64,000 nucleotides of DNA from an uncultured Myxococcales bacterium. Lineage in GTDB: Bacteria; Myxococcota_A; UBA9042. The DNA lies in contig CAIMEY010000029.1 in NCBI GenBank assembly GCA_903840165.1, positions 62,001 to 126,000 on the forward strand, read 5' to 3'. How positions within the stretch are numbered: position 1 is the first letter of the stretch; every line of letters starts with the position of its first letter. The notes under the pieces are model-generated. The model had not been told where the DNA came from, made no database searches, and was given only the letters and a program-made list of their open reading frames with translations. Shown here one piece after another: positions 44,064 through 52,803 of this stretch. Both the position numbers and the translations under genes were made by a program.

Positions 44064-45815
44064 CTAAGACAAATACCACCCAAATCGTCGCCGTGCCAGC
44101 CAGGCCGCCAGCAGCCCAAGGGCCCACCAAGGGGGAGCGCCTCGCCTAGTTGTCGCGCAACCACTTGCTGCTCCAGATGTTTGTCCGCCAGCAACCCCCT
44201 GCCCGCCAGCGTCGCCCAGTGCGGCGCTGTCCCCAGAGATTTGGGCCGCGTCATCAGCACTAGCAGACAGATCCGCCGTTGTTCCAGCGTCTTTCCCAGC
44301 AGCCGTACCAACATCGGCCGCCCCGCCGTCCTGCAGCGGGCCCGCATCGGCCTCGCCCGAATCACCCTGACATGCGTCCCCTAAGCCATCGCCATTGCTG
44401 TCTTTTTGGTCTGGATTGGCCATGGTCGGACAGTTGTCGGCAGCATTGGCGATGCCGTCGTCATCGAGGTCATCATCGCAAGCGTCGCCCAACCCGTCAC
44501 CGTCACTATCATTTTGGTCTGGATTGGCCAGCTTAGGACAGTTATCGTAGGGACCAACCGGTCCTTTATCCGGCACGCCGTCGCCATCGACGTCGGGGTC
44601 GCAGACGTCGCCAATTCCATCTGAATCCGCGTCTAACTGATTGGCATTGCTGTCATTTGGGCAGTTGTCCGCCGCGTTAGCGACGCCATCGCCGTCCAGA
44701 TCGGGATCGCAGGCATCGCCCACACCGTCCTGGTCCGTGTCCACCTGCCCCGGATTGGCAACCTTGGGACAATCATCTTTAAAATCGGGAACTCCATCGG
44801 CATCCTGGTCCTGGTCGCAGGCATCGCCCTTGCCGTCGCCGTCACTGTCTTTTTGGTCGGCATTGGCTACAAGCGGGCAATTGTCTTTTGAATTAACAAC
44901 ATTATCGCCATCAATGTCGTTGTCACAGGCGTTCCCTTGGCCGTCTTTGTCTAGGTCAGCCTGATCGGCATTGGCGACCAGGGGGCAGTTGTCACTTCCA
45001 TCAAGGATTCCATCATTGTCGTTGTCGGGATCGCAGACGTCGCCTTTGCCGTCCTTATCGGTGTCAAGCTGATTGGGATTGGCCACATTGGGGCAATTAT
45101 CTTTGCTGTTTGCGATCTTGTCTCCATCAATGTCGTCATCGCAGGCGTCGCCAAGGCCGTCTTTGTCGAGGTCTGCTTGGTTGGCATTCTTGACCTTGGC
45201 GCAGTTGTCCTTGCTGTCGGGCACACCGTCGCCGTCGGTATCGACATCGGAGACCAAGTTCGCCCGGCGGCGTCCCGCGTAAATGGATGAAACTGGGCGT
45301 AAATCATGAACGCAGCCATAGGCGCAGCCCTTGCATTCCCAGGCCCAGACATTGCCGGCTGGGTCGCCGGAGTCGTACAGGAAGATGTGGCCTTCGCCAT
45401 TGGAATTATAGACAAAAGCGTCTGCTTGCTTGACCGCTGTCTTGGCGACCGGCGTCCAATACGACGAAGCAGCTTGGAAATTCACCGTACTGTAAGGATG
45501 CGAATCCTGGGTAATTGCAATCGGTCCAGGGACTTGCCATGCCTTTGCCGCAAACCCAGAGCAATCAGCGCCATAGCTGCCGGTGTGGCTACAGCTTGGA
45601 CAACCACAGCCGCTGCAAGTCCCTTTGCATGCACCGGGTTGCGCGCCGTCCATGCGGTAGGCGCCGTGGCCCCACCAGTAAGAGTAACCGACGACGTGCT
45701 TGGCCAAATCGACGATGGCGGCGACCGTCATCGGCTGAGGCGCTGCGTCGAGGTGCGGCGCATGAAGTACGCAAAATAATAGACCTATCAGCTGAATCCA
45801 GCGCGCGCGACTCAT
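44064..45815 (-). CDS. NlpC/P60-like peptidase with eight thrombospondin type-3 repeats and MYXO-CTERM-like tail
   Basis: A 583 aa secreted/surface protein; ATG 45815 overlaps the stop of the upstream lipoprotein gene (ATGA). A signal peptide (IGLLFCVLHAPHLDA) is followed by a Cys/His hydrolase domain of the NlpC/P60 kind: YGADCSGFAAKAWQVPG (catalytic Cys), and EGHIFLYDSGDPA (His). An unusual CKGTCSGCGCPSC loop lies in between. Eight calcium-binding thrombospondin-3 repeats follow (DTDGDGVPDSKDNCAKV and variants, seven of the eight with DNC). A Ala/Gly linker leads to a C-terminal Cys, Arg-Arg, hydrophobic helix and RRR (CATTRRGAPPWWALGLLAAW), resembling MYXO-CTERM sorting tails. Confidence 0.88.
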   Translation of the reverse strand: MSRARWIQLIGLLFCVLHAPHLDAAPQPMTVAAIVDLAKHVVGYSYWWGHGAYRMDGAQPGACKGTCSGCGCPSCSHTGSYGADCSGFAAKAWQVPGPIAITQDSHPYSTVNFQAASSYWTPVAKTAVKQADAFVYNSNGEGHIFLYDSGDPAGNVWAWECKGCAYGCVHDLRPVSSIYAGRRRANLVSDVDTDGDGVPDSKDNCAKVKNANQADLDKDGLGDACDDDIDGDKIANSKDNCPNVANPNQLDTDKDGKGDVCDPDNDNDGILDGSDNCPLVANADQADLDKDGQGNACDNDIDGDNVVNSKDNCPLVANADQKDSDGDGKGDACDQDQDADGVPDFKDDCPKVANPGQVDTDQDGVGDACDPDLDGDGVANAADNCPNDSNANQLDADSDGIGDVCDPDVDGDGVPDKGPVGPYDNCPKLANPDQNDSDGDGLGDACDDDLDDDGIANAADNCPTMANPDQKDSNGDGLGDACQGDSGEADAGPLQDGGAADVGTAAGKDAGTTADLSASADDAAQISGDSAALGDAGGQGVAGGQTSGAASGCATTRRGAPPWWALGLLAAWLARRRFGWYLS

Positions 45816-46894
45816 GGCTGCACCCGCCATACGGCCACGCCTTGCGCACGCGCCTGCAGGCCATACAGCGCCCCGCTAGCGGCCAGACGGACGGGGCGGA
45901 AATGCTCTTCAGGCCCTTGAGGAATCGGTAGTTCCACGCGACGATCGCCACTGCCATCGGCACCCAGCACCACGGCCGTCAGGTGTTCATCGACGCTGCG
46001 ATCGCCCTGTTCCAAGGCGGTCGCCACCACAATGATGGCTCGTCCTTGAGGGTCTATGCCCCATTCCCGCACACCCAAGATAGCCTGGCGCATCGTGATT
46101 TTGCGCGTGAAGAGCCGATCACCGTTGGCGTTCAGCACGCTGACAGCCACTTGGTTGGCGGCGACAACTGCAATCGAAATAAGATGTTGTCCATCTGCAC
46201 TCGGCCGCGCCGGCAGCCTGCGTACGTGTTGAGGCACCATCCCCCCCGCACCAGCAAGCCAGCGCAGGCTACTGTGCGTCAGTTCCAGCCACACGCCATC
46301 CTGGGCCGGGAAAAGACCTGTCACGGCAGCCGGTTCTGTTAGATCTTCGCCCGCAATTGGCACCGACCATTGGGCACCGGGCGACAGTCCGACCACCTCC
46401 GGCGTGTGCAGACGATCGAGCGCAAACAGGTGACCGGTTGGGTCAAAGGCGATGTCCTGAAAGGTCGGCCTAGACAGAGGGATAATCTGCGTCTTTTCAA
46501 GGGGCTGACCGGTGGGTGCCAGCAACAGAACCCGCGAATTGACCTGGTCCAGCACCGCTATTTGCCCGGACGGTGCCACAGCCAGGGCCATGGGACCTTC
46601 AGGCATCGCTTCGGCATCGCGGCGGTGGCCCACCTGCGCGACAGCCGTTCCCCAAGGCAAGATCTGCAGAATCAAAGGCTTCTCGTCCGGCACAGGAGCA
46701 GCTACCGTGACTGCTGGCGCGACCAAGGGCCCCTGAGACGGCCGGCGGTCAGCGACTTGTGTCGGTTGCGCGAGGGCCGTTTGACTTTGCACAAAGCGCG
46801 GTTGGGCCGGAGTTCGCGCCTCAACGCACGCCACCATGAGCAACCCGCTGCCGCAGATGCCGACCATGCCCCGCACAATTCGCCAGCCCGCCAT
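45812..46894 (-). CDS. NHL/beta-propeller-like lipoprotein
   Basis: A 360 aa lipoprotein; ATG 46894 follows GAGGAGTGATC. The signal carries a lipobox (SGLLMVACVEA). The mature part has repeated strands with an NHL-like rhythm: MALAVAPSGQIAVLDQVNSR, FQDIAFDPTGHLFALDRLHT, LISIAVVAANQVAVSVLNANG, REWGIDPQGRAIIVVATALE, FRPVRLAASGALYGLQARAQ. About six blades are likely. Its stop overlaps the start of the P60-thrombospondin gene, which suggests a surface complex of the two products. Ligand unknown. Confidence 0.75.
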   Translation of the reverse strand: MAGWRIVRGMVGICGSGLLMVACVEARTPAQPRFVQSQTALAQPTQVADRRPSQGPLVAPAVTVAAPVPDEKPLILQILPWGTAVAQVGHRRDAEAMPEGPMALAVAPSGQIAVLDQVNSRVLLLAPTGQPLEKTQIIPLSRPTFQDIAFDPTGHLFALDRLHTPEVVGLSPGAQWSVPIAGEDLTEPAAVTGLFPAQDGVWLELTHSSLRWLAGAGGMVPQHVRRLPARPSADGQHLISIAVVAANQVAVSVLNANGDRLFTRKITMRQAILGVREWGIDPQGRAIIVVATALEQGDRSVDEHLTAVVLGADGSGDRRVELPIPQGPEEHFRPVRLAASGALYGLQARAQGVAVWRVQP

Positions 46895-47001
46895 GATCAC
46901 TCCTCGGTCTAGGCGCTCAAGCACCTACGCCTTGGGCAGTGTGCCGCCATTGGAGTCGATTGACCAGGGGCGCTGATGGCAAGGGCCTTGTTACTGGCTA
47001 A

Positions 47002-47847
47002 TCAAGGAGATGGCTCAACAATTCGCCCCGGAGCGCCGTTGACGCCTTGGGTGGTGTGGCACGAGTTGCAGTCGCCATCGGTCTGCGGTGCAAACATCTT
47101 GCGCGATAGGGCACCCGCTATGACGCGCGCTTTGTACGGAATCGCAATATTCTGGCTAAAGTAGAAGTTCCCCGCACTGTTGGTCGTCGTCGTGAAGACC
47201 TTTCCGTCTGCGCCAGTCAGTTCCACTGTGATGGTAGGGCTGCCGTTGCACTTGTCGACCGCGGTTGGGCTCGGATAGACGGTGCCGGCGGCAAAGAAGC
47301 CCGGCCCTTCCCCGTTGCTATGACACGCGATGCAGGCCATGCCCGGTTCCATGGACTTGGACCCGCTGGTTCCCTTGGTCCATTTCTTGGCAGAAGGGCA
47401 GGCCGGGTCTGCACCTGGGGGCAAAGTCGGCCAAATGCTGCCCGAACCCGTGTCATCGGCTGGGACGTCTGGTGCTGGCACATCGGCTACGGGCACATCG
47501 GCTACGGGCACATCGGCTACGCCGACATCGGGAACGCCGACGTCAACTAGGCCCGCGTCGACAACTCCGGTGTCGTTCTGCGTGTCCGTCCCTGGCACGT
47601 CAGGTAAGGCCCCGCCATCGGGCCGCGGCAGGACTGGGCCTAAATCCTCAGCATTAGCCTGGGCATCCTGCCCCACGTCGCCTGCGCCAGTGCCATCAAT
47701 GCCGGCCGTCGCGTCCGAAGCATTGCCGCCTAAGGCAGCAAAGGTGCCGCTGGAGCCCGTCGCACTTTCACACCCCAGCGCTGTAACGCCAATGGCCACG
47801 CTGACAACCAAGGGCAACAATGACAAGAGCTTGATTCGACTACCCAT
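47002..47847 (-). CDS. CxxCH lipoprotein with Asp/Val-rich repeat linker
   Basis: ATG 47847 gives 281 aa with lipobox (GVTALGCESAT). A long acidic disordered linker with a VADVP pentad repeat (PDVGVADVPVADVPVADVP) leads to a C-terminal domain of about 120 residues. Two CxxCH heme-like motifs, CIACH and CNSCH, flank a beta domain resembling carboxypeptidase-regulatory folds (ITVELTGADGKVFTTTTNSA, GNFYFSQNIAIPYKARVIAG). Heme binding is likely but not proven. Predicted surface lipoprotein in a minus-strand run of envelope genes. Confidence 0.78.
   Translation of the reverse strand: MGSRIKLLSLLPLVVSVAIGVTALGCESATGSSGTFAALGGNASDATAGIDGTGAGDVGQDAQANAEDLGPVLPRPDGGALPDVPGTDTQNDTGVVDAGLVDVGVPDVGVADVPVADVPVADVPAPDVPADDTGSGSIWPTLPPGADPACPSAKKWTKGTSGSKSMEPGMACIACHSNGEGPGFFAAGTVYPSPTAVDKCNGSPTITVELTGADGKVFTTTTNSAGNFYFSQNIAIPYKARVIAGALSRKMFAPQTDGDCNSCHTTQGVNGAPGRIVEPSP
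47477..47521. repeat. Three perfect 15-bp tandem repeats in the CxxCH lipoprotein gene
   Basis: The unit GGCACATCGGCTACG occurs three times at 47477-47491, 47492-47506 and 47507-47521. On the coding (minus) strand it gives the VADVP pentad. Frame is preserved by copy-number change. Confidence 0.93.
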
Positions 47848-47941
47848 ATTCCCTCCATATTCAAAGACTTCTCGCCAACTCAGCTTGACCACAACAGCCA
47901 CGGTACTTGATGTATTCTGCCCGCACCAAGGGCCTTTACAA

Positions 47942-49339
47942 TCATGCATGGTTGTCCACGCCGTGCGATGGTGGCCGGCTAAACTCTGTCGGCGGCAAGG
48001 GTAGTTGAGCCGGTCCTACCTCGGCACGGAGTGCGGCCCCATCGTCGGCCGTTTCATCGTCCGGCTGGCTCCAACCGGGGACAAGGCTGAGCAGCAAGAC
48101 GTTAAGCCAGGTTGGCAGACCAAATACGCCCGGCGCAGACAGAGAACTGACCAACGTTCCGCAGGCGGCAGCGATGAGGGCGCGGCCGTACGTCGCATCG
48201 GTGCGCCATCGCCCCACAACTGGGTAGCTTAGCGTGATTACACCAATCAATATAGCAAAGTAAAACACTGCCAGTGGAACGCCATAGCCGGTCGCCATGA
48301 CCAAGGCGCTCGAATGAGGCGGCTCATTGACGGCCCCTCGGGTTTCGACCTGGCGCCATGCGTAAAAACCGCCCGTACCGTGGCCGACAAACGGACGATC
48401 TGTAATCATCTTAGCGGCTAAGCGTGAGTGATCGAGACGCGAGTTGGAAACGTCCTTCATCTTGGTTTCACCGGTGAAGGTGCCAATCACCCGGTCGCGG
48501 AAACTCGTGGGCGCAACAGCACTGACCACTACGACCAAGCTGAGCGCAGCCCCAAGCAGTCCGAATCGCTTCACCAAAGAACCACGTGCCAAGAGCACCA
48601 AGACCAAGATGCCGACAAGAAAGCTAATCGTTCCGGCCCGGGAGGCCGCGGCAAACAACGTATAGAGGCCAAAGACGAAGGTGCCCAACGCCAGCGCACG
48701 CGCCAACCGGGTGAGCGTACGATCCGCCACGATGGCCAGCGCATACGGCACATGCAGTGCGACAAAATCGCCCAATCCATTGGCCTGGCCCATCGGACCC
48801 GACGCGCGCACCGAGCCGGCCATCATCGCCTGCCAGGACACTTCACGCAGTACCCAGATATCGATGGCCGCGAGATTTGCAACCTGATAAAACATAAACA
48901 ATTTCAATGATTTGCGATTGACAATGAACTGAACCATCGCCATGTAGACCGCAGTAGTGCCCAAGAAATCGACAACGTGGACCATGTCGAGGCCGTAATC
49001 ACTCGTTACTTCGCGAGTTACTACAGCAATCAACAGGGTGGCAAAGGCCAAACCAAAGGCACGGGGCGGGGCGCGAAGTTGCCGCGTGATGATAAACACT
49101 ACCATTATTTCAATAGTTAAGACCGAAAGTGCAATCTTGAACGGTGTGAAGAACCCTGGCAGGATCGAACCCCAATAGTGCAACGCAACCGTTAGTCCAA
49201 GCAGGTGTTTTGGGCGTCGGGCAACCGCATAGGCCACGGGGAGGCCAATGATACCCGCAACAGCCATAGTCCCGACGTTGGCTGTGAGCGCCAAAACCGC
49301 CAGCGCAATGATTGCAGCGACACCAAAAACAACAAGCAT
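47942..49339 (-). CDS. O-antigen ligase-like polytopic membrane protein
   Basis: A 465 aa integral membrane protein with 10-12 predicted hydrophobic helices (VFGVAAIIALAVLALTANVG, ISFLVGILVLVLLAR, LAVFYFAILIGVITLSYPVV). It matches the Wzy_C/O-antigen ligase layout, in which the large periplasmic loop holds conserved residues: SRLDHSRLAAKMITDRPFVG, GHGTGGFYAW, NEPPHSSALVMATGYGVP. It would join or polymerise surface polysaccharide units. The C-terminus is a long hydrophilic tail (about 50 residues). No other sugar biosynthesis genes are nearby. Confidence 0.85.
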   Translation of the reverse strand: MLVVFGVAAIIALAVLALTANVGTMAVAGIIGLPVAYAVARRPKHLLGLTVALHYWGSILPGFFTPFKIALSVLTIEIMVVFIITRQLRAPPRAFGLAFATLLIAVVTREVTSDYGLDMVHVVDFLGTTAVYMAMVQFIVNRKSLKLFMFYQVANLAAIDIWVLREVSWQAMMAGSVRASGPMGQANGLGDFVALHVPYALAIVADRTLTRLARALALGTFVFGLYTLFAAASRAGTISFLVGILVLVLLARGSLVKRFGLLGAALSLVVVVSAVAPTSFRDRVIGTFTGETKMKDVSNSRLDHSRLAAKMITDRPFVGHGTGGFYAWRQVETRGAVNEPPHSSALVMATGYGVPLAVFYFAILIGVITLSYPVVGRWRTDATYGRALIAAACGTLVSSLSAPGVFGLPTWLNVLLLSLVPGWSQPDDETADDGAALRAEVGPAQLPLPPTEFSRPPSHGVDNHA

Positions 49340-49406
49340 TTCAACCTATTAGGCACAGAAGGTCGTCTTGGGCACCAACGGCTCCGGCGCGCAGGCCGAG
49401 CGGAAA

Positions 49407-50840
49407 TTATTGCACGGCTAGCGCCCAATCGTCCACGAGCACGGCCGCTTGACCGGTCCACGAGGCTGCAACATCGTAAAGCCGAACCATTGCACGCGCA
49501 TAGGCTGCATCAGCAGGGACCGCCGTCGTTACGCTCAGTTGTTGCCAAGCGGCGCTATCAGCCGAATAAGCGCCTGAATAGGCTGTTGCCGCTGTCGACG
49601 GCGACTTGTCAGCCTTGAAGAACGATACGGCTACCCGACCGCGGCCGGCCTTGTCATTGTCCAAAAACCAAACAGAAAAGCTTACTTTGCCGCCAGCGAG
49701 CACCGGAGCGTCGTACTGAGCCACCAAGTCCTGGTTGGCATTGCTTGTCCAGGTCAGCTGACAACTGCCCTTGCCGTTGTGGGCCGCGGAGGTCGTGCGG
49801 ACCGCTGTAAAACCGGTGGATGCTTTGGTAAATCCAGGAGGCGGGTCAGCTGTGCTGGGCTGCTCAAAGCCCCAGTTCGCCATGTCTGCGGCCACGGCTC
49901 CTGCACAGCCGCTTGTGCCAAGCGCAGCGATATCCTTAGCGCCGTTGAGCAGTTGCACGCGCCACAATCCCGCGTACTCGGTCAACACCCCAGCGCTCAA
50001 GGTCAAGGTCGCGCCGGAGCAGAGGTTGGTGACGCCTTCTACGCGCAGGGGGAGGTCGCCGCCTACCGGCAATTGCACCACGCCGTCCTGGCCAACAAAG
50101 GTCGACACCGCCAGCTGCGTACCAGTCAATAGCCTGCTTTCATTGACTTCTGTCAATTCGCCAGCGGCCACCGTGTTGAGGTTTAAGGCAAAGGCTGCCG
50201 GGTCGCCTTGCCCCGTGACAACGGGCGCGTCGGCCAAGGTCGCCTCTTGCTGCAGCTTGAAATTACTCAGTTCACTCACGTGGACACTGACGACGTCGCC
50301 GGGATTCGGCTTGGCATAGGTCCATTGACCAGCGGGTGCCACGTACATTTCTAGACCGTGGGTCGTGCTGGTGTCGGCAATAAAATAGCCTTTGTCAAAG
50401 ACATAGGTGACCAGAACATTGTCCAGCGTGTAGTCCACGACATGTTCGCCACAAGCGAGCAAATGAGCAATGTCGTGAAAAGGCCCGCAGTTAACCGGCG
50501 TGCCAACGTCGATTGCGATGGTATCTTCAGGACCCGAGTCTACTGGGGGCAGGTCTTCGCCCTGTTGCCCTGTATCTGCAGGGGGTTGCCCTATCTCTTC
50601 GCCGGCGTCAGACACCCATTGGTCCTCAGGTGCCCGGTACGAACCGAGGTCACCGGCCGCCTGGACATCGGCCGCGCCCGTCAGACCGGTGTCCGAGTTG
50701 CCATGGGCCTCGCTGGCCGTCGCATCAAAGTCTAGGACGACCTTTCCCAGCGTGTACTTGTTGTAACTACCTGTACTAGCGAGCTGATTTCCACAGGCGG
50801 CCAGGATCAGCAGCAGTCCAAATGCGCATGCGCGGTTCAT
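49407..50840 (-). CDS. Asp-rich-linker lipoprotein with C-terminal jelly-roll-like domain
   Basis: ATG 50840 gives 477 aa with lipobox (LLLILAACGNQLA); ATG 50861 is seven codons upstream, and the track start 51131 is far too long. An acidic linker (DTGLTGAADVQAAGDLG) is followed by a Cys-containing middle domain (VNCGPFHDIAHLLACGEHVV) and an OB- or beta-sandwich-like part (VVSVHVSELSNFKLQQEATL). The last 150 residues look like a carbohydrate-binding jelly roll: GFEQPSTADPPPGFTKASTG, SFSVWFLDNDKAGRGRVAVS, WTGQAAVLVDDWALAVQ. It likely binds surface polysaccharide. Divergent from pyk. Confidence 0.78.
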   Translation of the reverse strand: MNRACAFGLLLILAACGNQLASTGSYNKYTLGKVVLDFDATASEAHGNSDTGLTGAADVQAAGDLGSYRAPEDQWVSDAGEEIGQPPADTGQQGEDLPPVDSGPEDTIAIDVGTPVNCGPFHDIAHLLACGEHVVDYTLDNVLVTYVFDKGYFIADTSTTHGLEMYVAPAGQWTYAKPNPGDVVSVHVSELSNFKLQQEATLADAPVVTGQGDPAAFALNLNTVAAGELTEVNESRLLTGTQLAVSTFVGQDGVVQLPVGGDLPLRVEGVTNLCSGATLTLSAGVLTEYAGLWRVQLLNGAKDIAALGTSGCAGAVAADMANWGFEQPSTADPPPGFTKASTGFTAVRTTSAAHNGKGSCQLTWTSNANQDLVAQYDAPVLAGGKVSFSVWFLDNDKAGRGRVAVSFFKADKSPSTAATAYSGAYSADSAAWQQLSVTTAVPADAAYARAMVRLYDVAASWTGQAAVLVDDWALAVQ

Positions 50841-51103
50841 GCCAAGCGCCCCGTACGCCATGGTGGCGCCTGCGCAGTATAGCCGAATTCGCCGCCGTGC
50901 CGCCCTATGGGGCGGTTCGGTAAGGTCATCGTACCCGGAGCCAAATCCGCCGCCACGAGATTCCACTCCAGGTTCAATGGGTTTACTCATCACCGTGGAC
51001 TTTGCTACGACGGACCTGCAACCCGCCTTGACGTGGCCAAAATGGCCGACACGTGGATCTCCGCGCGCCACAGTGGCAGCATCGCCCGTCCCAAGGAGGC
51101 ACG

Positions 51104-52762
51104 ATGAAGCGCGATCAAGGCAGTGGCCCACGCCAAACCCGCATAGTTGCTACGATTGGCAACAGCCACGACCAGCCCTACCCCACGTTCCTGGGCGAGT
51201 TGGTCCAAGCAGGGGTGGACGTGCTGCGGCTCAACATGAGCCACGCAGACGCGGGATATGCCAAGGAACAGGCGATCTTAGACTGGGCCAACCAGGCCCT
51301 GCCCGACCGTGAATCCCCAGCTGTCGCGGTCATGGCGGACCTCCAGGGCCCTAAGACGCGGATCGGCCGAATGCCGGGCGACGGACTTCCGCTGGAAATT
51401 CATCAGGCTGTGCAACTGGTGAGCGAAAACCGGCAGAATTCGGCAGCGCCCAGCGATGTTGCCATAGCCGAAATTCCCGTTCCTGAGCTGCTATTTACAG
51501 CCATCACCTCCGGTCTGGCCGCCGTGCTGCAAAGTCGTCCCGGCGTCAAGCCCTACATCTTGTTCGGCGACGGCGACATCGCTATGGAAGTGCTTGAATC
51601 TGTTTCAGACTCTGTGCGTGGCATCGTGGTTGCGGGCGGAGTCCTGGGTTCGCGCAAGGGCATCACCGTGCGCGAGATCGATCTGGACTTGGACCCCTTT
51701 CCGATGAAAGATCAAGAGGATCTTCGATTTGCGCTGCGCAATCGTGTCGACGCTGTGGCCATCTCCTTTGTGCGCACGACCGAAGATGTGCTGCGAGTTC
51801 GCGCCTTTATCGATGCGGCGCCGGAGCGCGATCGCAGCAGGCCTCCTCCCTTGGTGATCGCCAAGATCGAAACGCTATCGGCCATCGAGCACATCGACGA
51901 TATCCTGAACAATTGCGAAGGTATTATGGTGGCCCGAGGCGATCTCGGACTGCAACTGGGCGTCGAAGAAGTGCCGATGGTGCAAAAACAGTTGATCAAC
52001 GCCGCCCGGCGCCATGGCAAGCCGGTGATCGTGGCCACGCAGATGCTTGAGTCGATGATCGCCAACCCGACTCCCACGCGCGCCGAAGCGACCGACGTGT
52101 TTAACGCCATCCTTGATGGCGGCGATGCTGTGATGTTGTCAGGGGAAACGTCGGTTGGCACTCGCCCTGTGCAGGTGGTCCGCGTTATGGATCGACTGGC
52201 GCGCAAGGCCGAGGCTTGGTGTCGAGATCAACAAGCCTTGGGCCAAGCGCCGCGCCTGCCGCGTCCGGTCGATCCTCAAGACGGACAGCCACATCTACGC
52301 AGAATTAATGATGCTTTTGCATTGACCGCTGTCCAATTTGCCGAGCACTTGCCGGCGCGAGCGATCATCTGTTCGACGCGGACGGGTCGAACCCCCGAAC
52401 GCCTGTCGCGCTATCGACCGACCGTGCCGGTGCTGGCGTTTGTCTACAGCGAAGCGGTGGCGCGGGCCCTGCTATTTTACTACGGCGTTCACCCCGTGCT
52501 CTTGCAACTTCATGAATCTGAACGGCAAAAGTCCGAGATGATCGACCTTGCGCGGTCTATCCTGCGACGCCAATACGGCATGACGGCGGCTGAGCCCTTG
52601 GTGGTGACCGCTGGCATGGACTGGCCCAAGGGCGGCACCAACGTGCTGCAAGTTTTGATTGAAGATCAAGAGCTTGCGGCGCAGCTGCCCCTGGTTTCCC
52701 GCGAGCTTACGCCGCAAAGTGTCTCGGGTACCTGGCGCGTCGGCCATTTCGGGCAGGGATAG
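51104..52762 (+). CDS. pyk: Pyruvate kinase
   Basis: Converts phosphoenolpyruvate and ADP to pyruvate and ATP. ATG 51104 has a perfect AAGGAGG site; the product is 552 aa, longer than the usual 470-480 because of an enlarged B domain region and N-terminus. Family blocks are RQTRIVATIGNSH, VLRLNMSHADAGYAKEQAI, ADLQGPKTRIGR, the catalytic IAKIETLSAIEHIDDIL and MVARGDLGLQLGVEEVPMVQ (family signature), then KPVIVATQMLESMIANPTPT. The usual NLPG part is replaced by GSRKGITVREIDLD. The C-domain effector site (STRTGRTPERLSRYRP) is present. Confidence 0.95.
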   Translation: MKRDQGSGPRQTRIVATIGNSHDQPYPTFLGELVQAGVDVLRLNMSHADAGYAKEQAILDWANQALPDRESPAVAVMADLQGPKTRIGRMPGDGLPLEIHQAVQLVSENRQNSAAPSDVAIAEIPVPELLFTAITSGLAAVLQSRPGVKPYILFGDGDIAMEVLESVSDSVRGIVVAGGVLGSRKGITVREIDLDLDPFPMKDQEDLRFALRNRVDAVAISFVRTTEDVLRVRAFIDAAPERDRSRPPPLVIAKIETLSAIEHIDDILNNCEGIMVARGDLGLQLGVEEVPMVQKQLINAARRHGKPVIVATQMLESMIANPTPTRAEATDVFNAILDGGDAVMLSGETSVGTRPVQVVRVMDRLARKAEAWCRDQQALGQAPRLPRPVDPQDGQPHLRRINDAFALTAVQFAEHLPARAIICSTRTGRTPERLSRYRPTVPVLAFVYSEAVARALLFYYGVHPVLLQLHESERQKSEMIDLARSILRRQYGMTAAEPLVVTAGMDWPKGGTNVLQVLIEDQELAAQLPLVSRELTPQSVSGTWRVGHFGQG

Positions 52763-52768
52763 CTAATT

Positions 52769-52794
52769 CTCAGTATTTTCAAGAACCAACTGAG
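52769..52794. terminator. Weak inverted repeat between convergent genes
   Basis: CTCAGT (52769-52774) and ACTGAG (52789-52794) form a six-base stem with a 14-nt loop in the 41-nt gap between pyk and the convergent HEAT-like gene. There is no strong T-run on either side. It may help termination; low confidence. Confidence 0.25.
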
Positions 52795-52803
52795 TCCGCA
52801 GAT

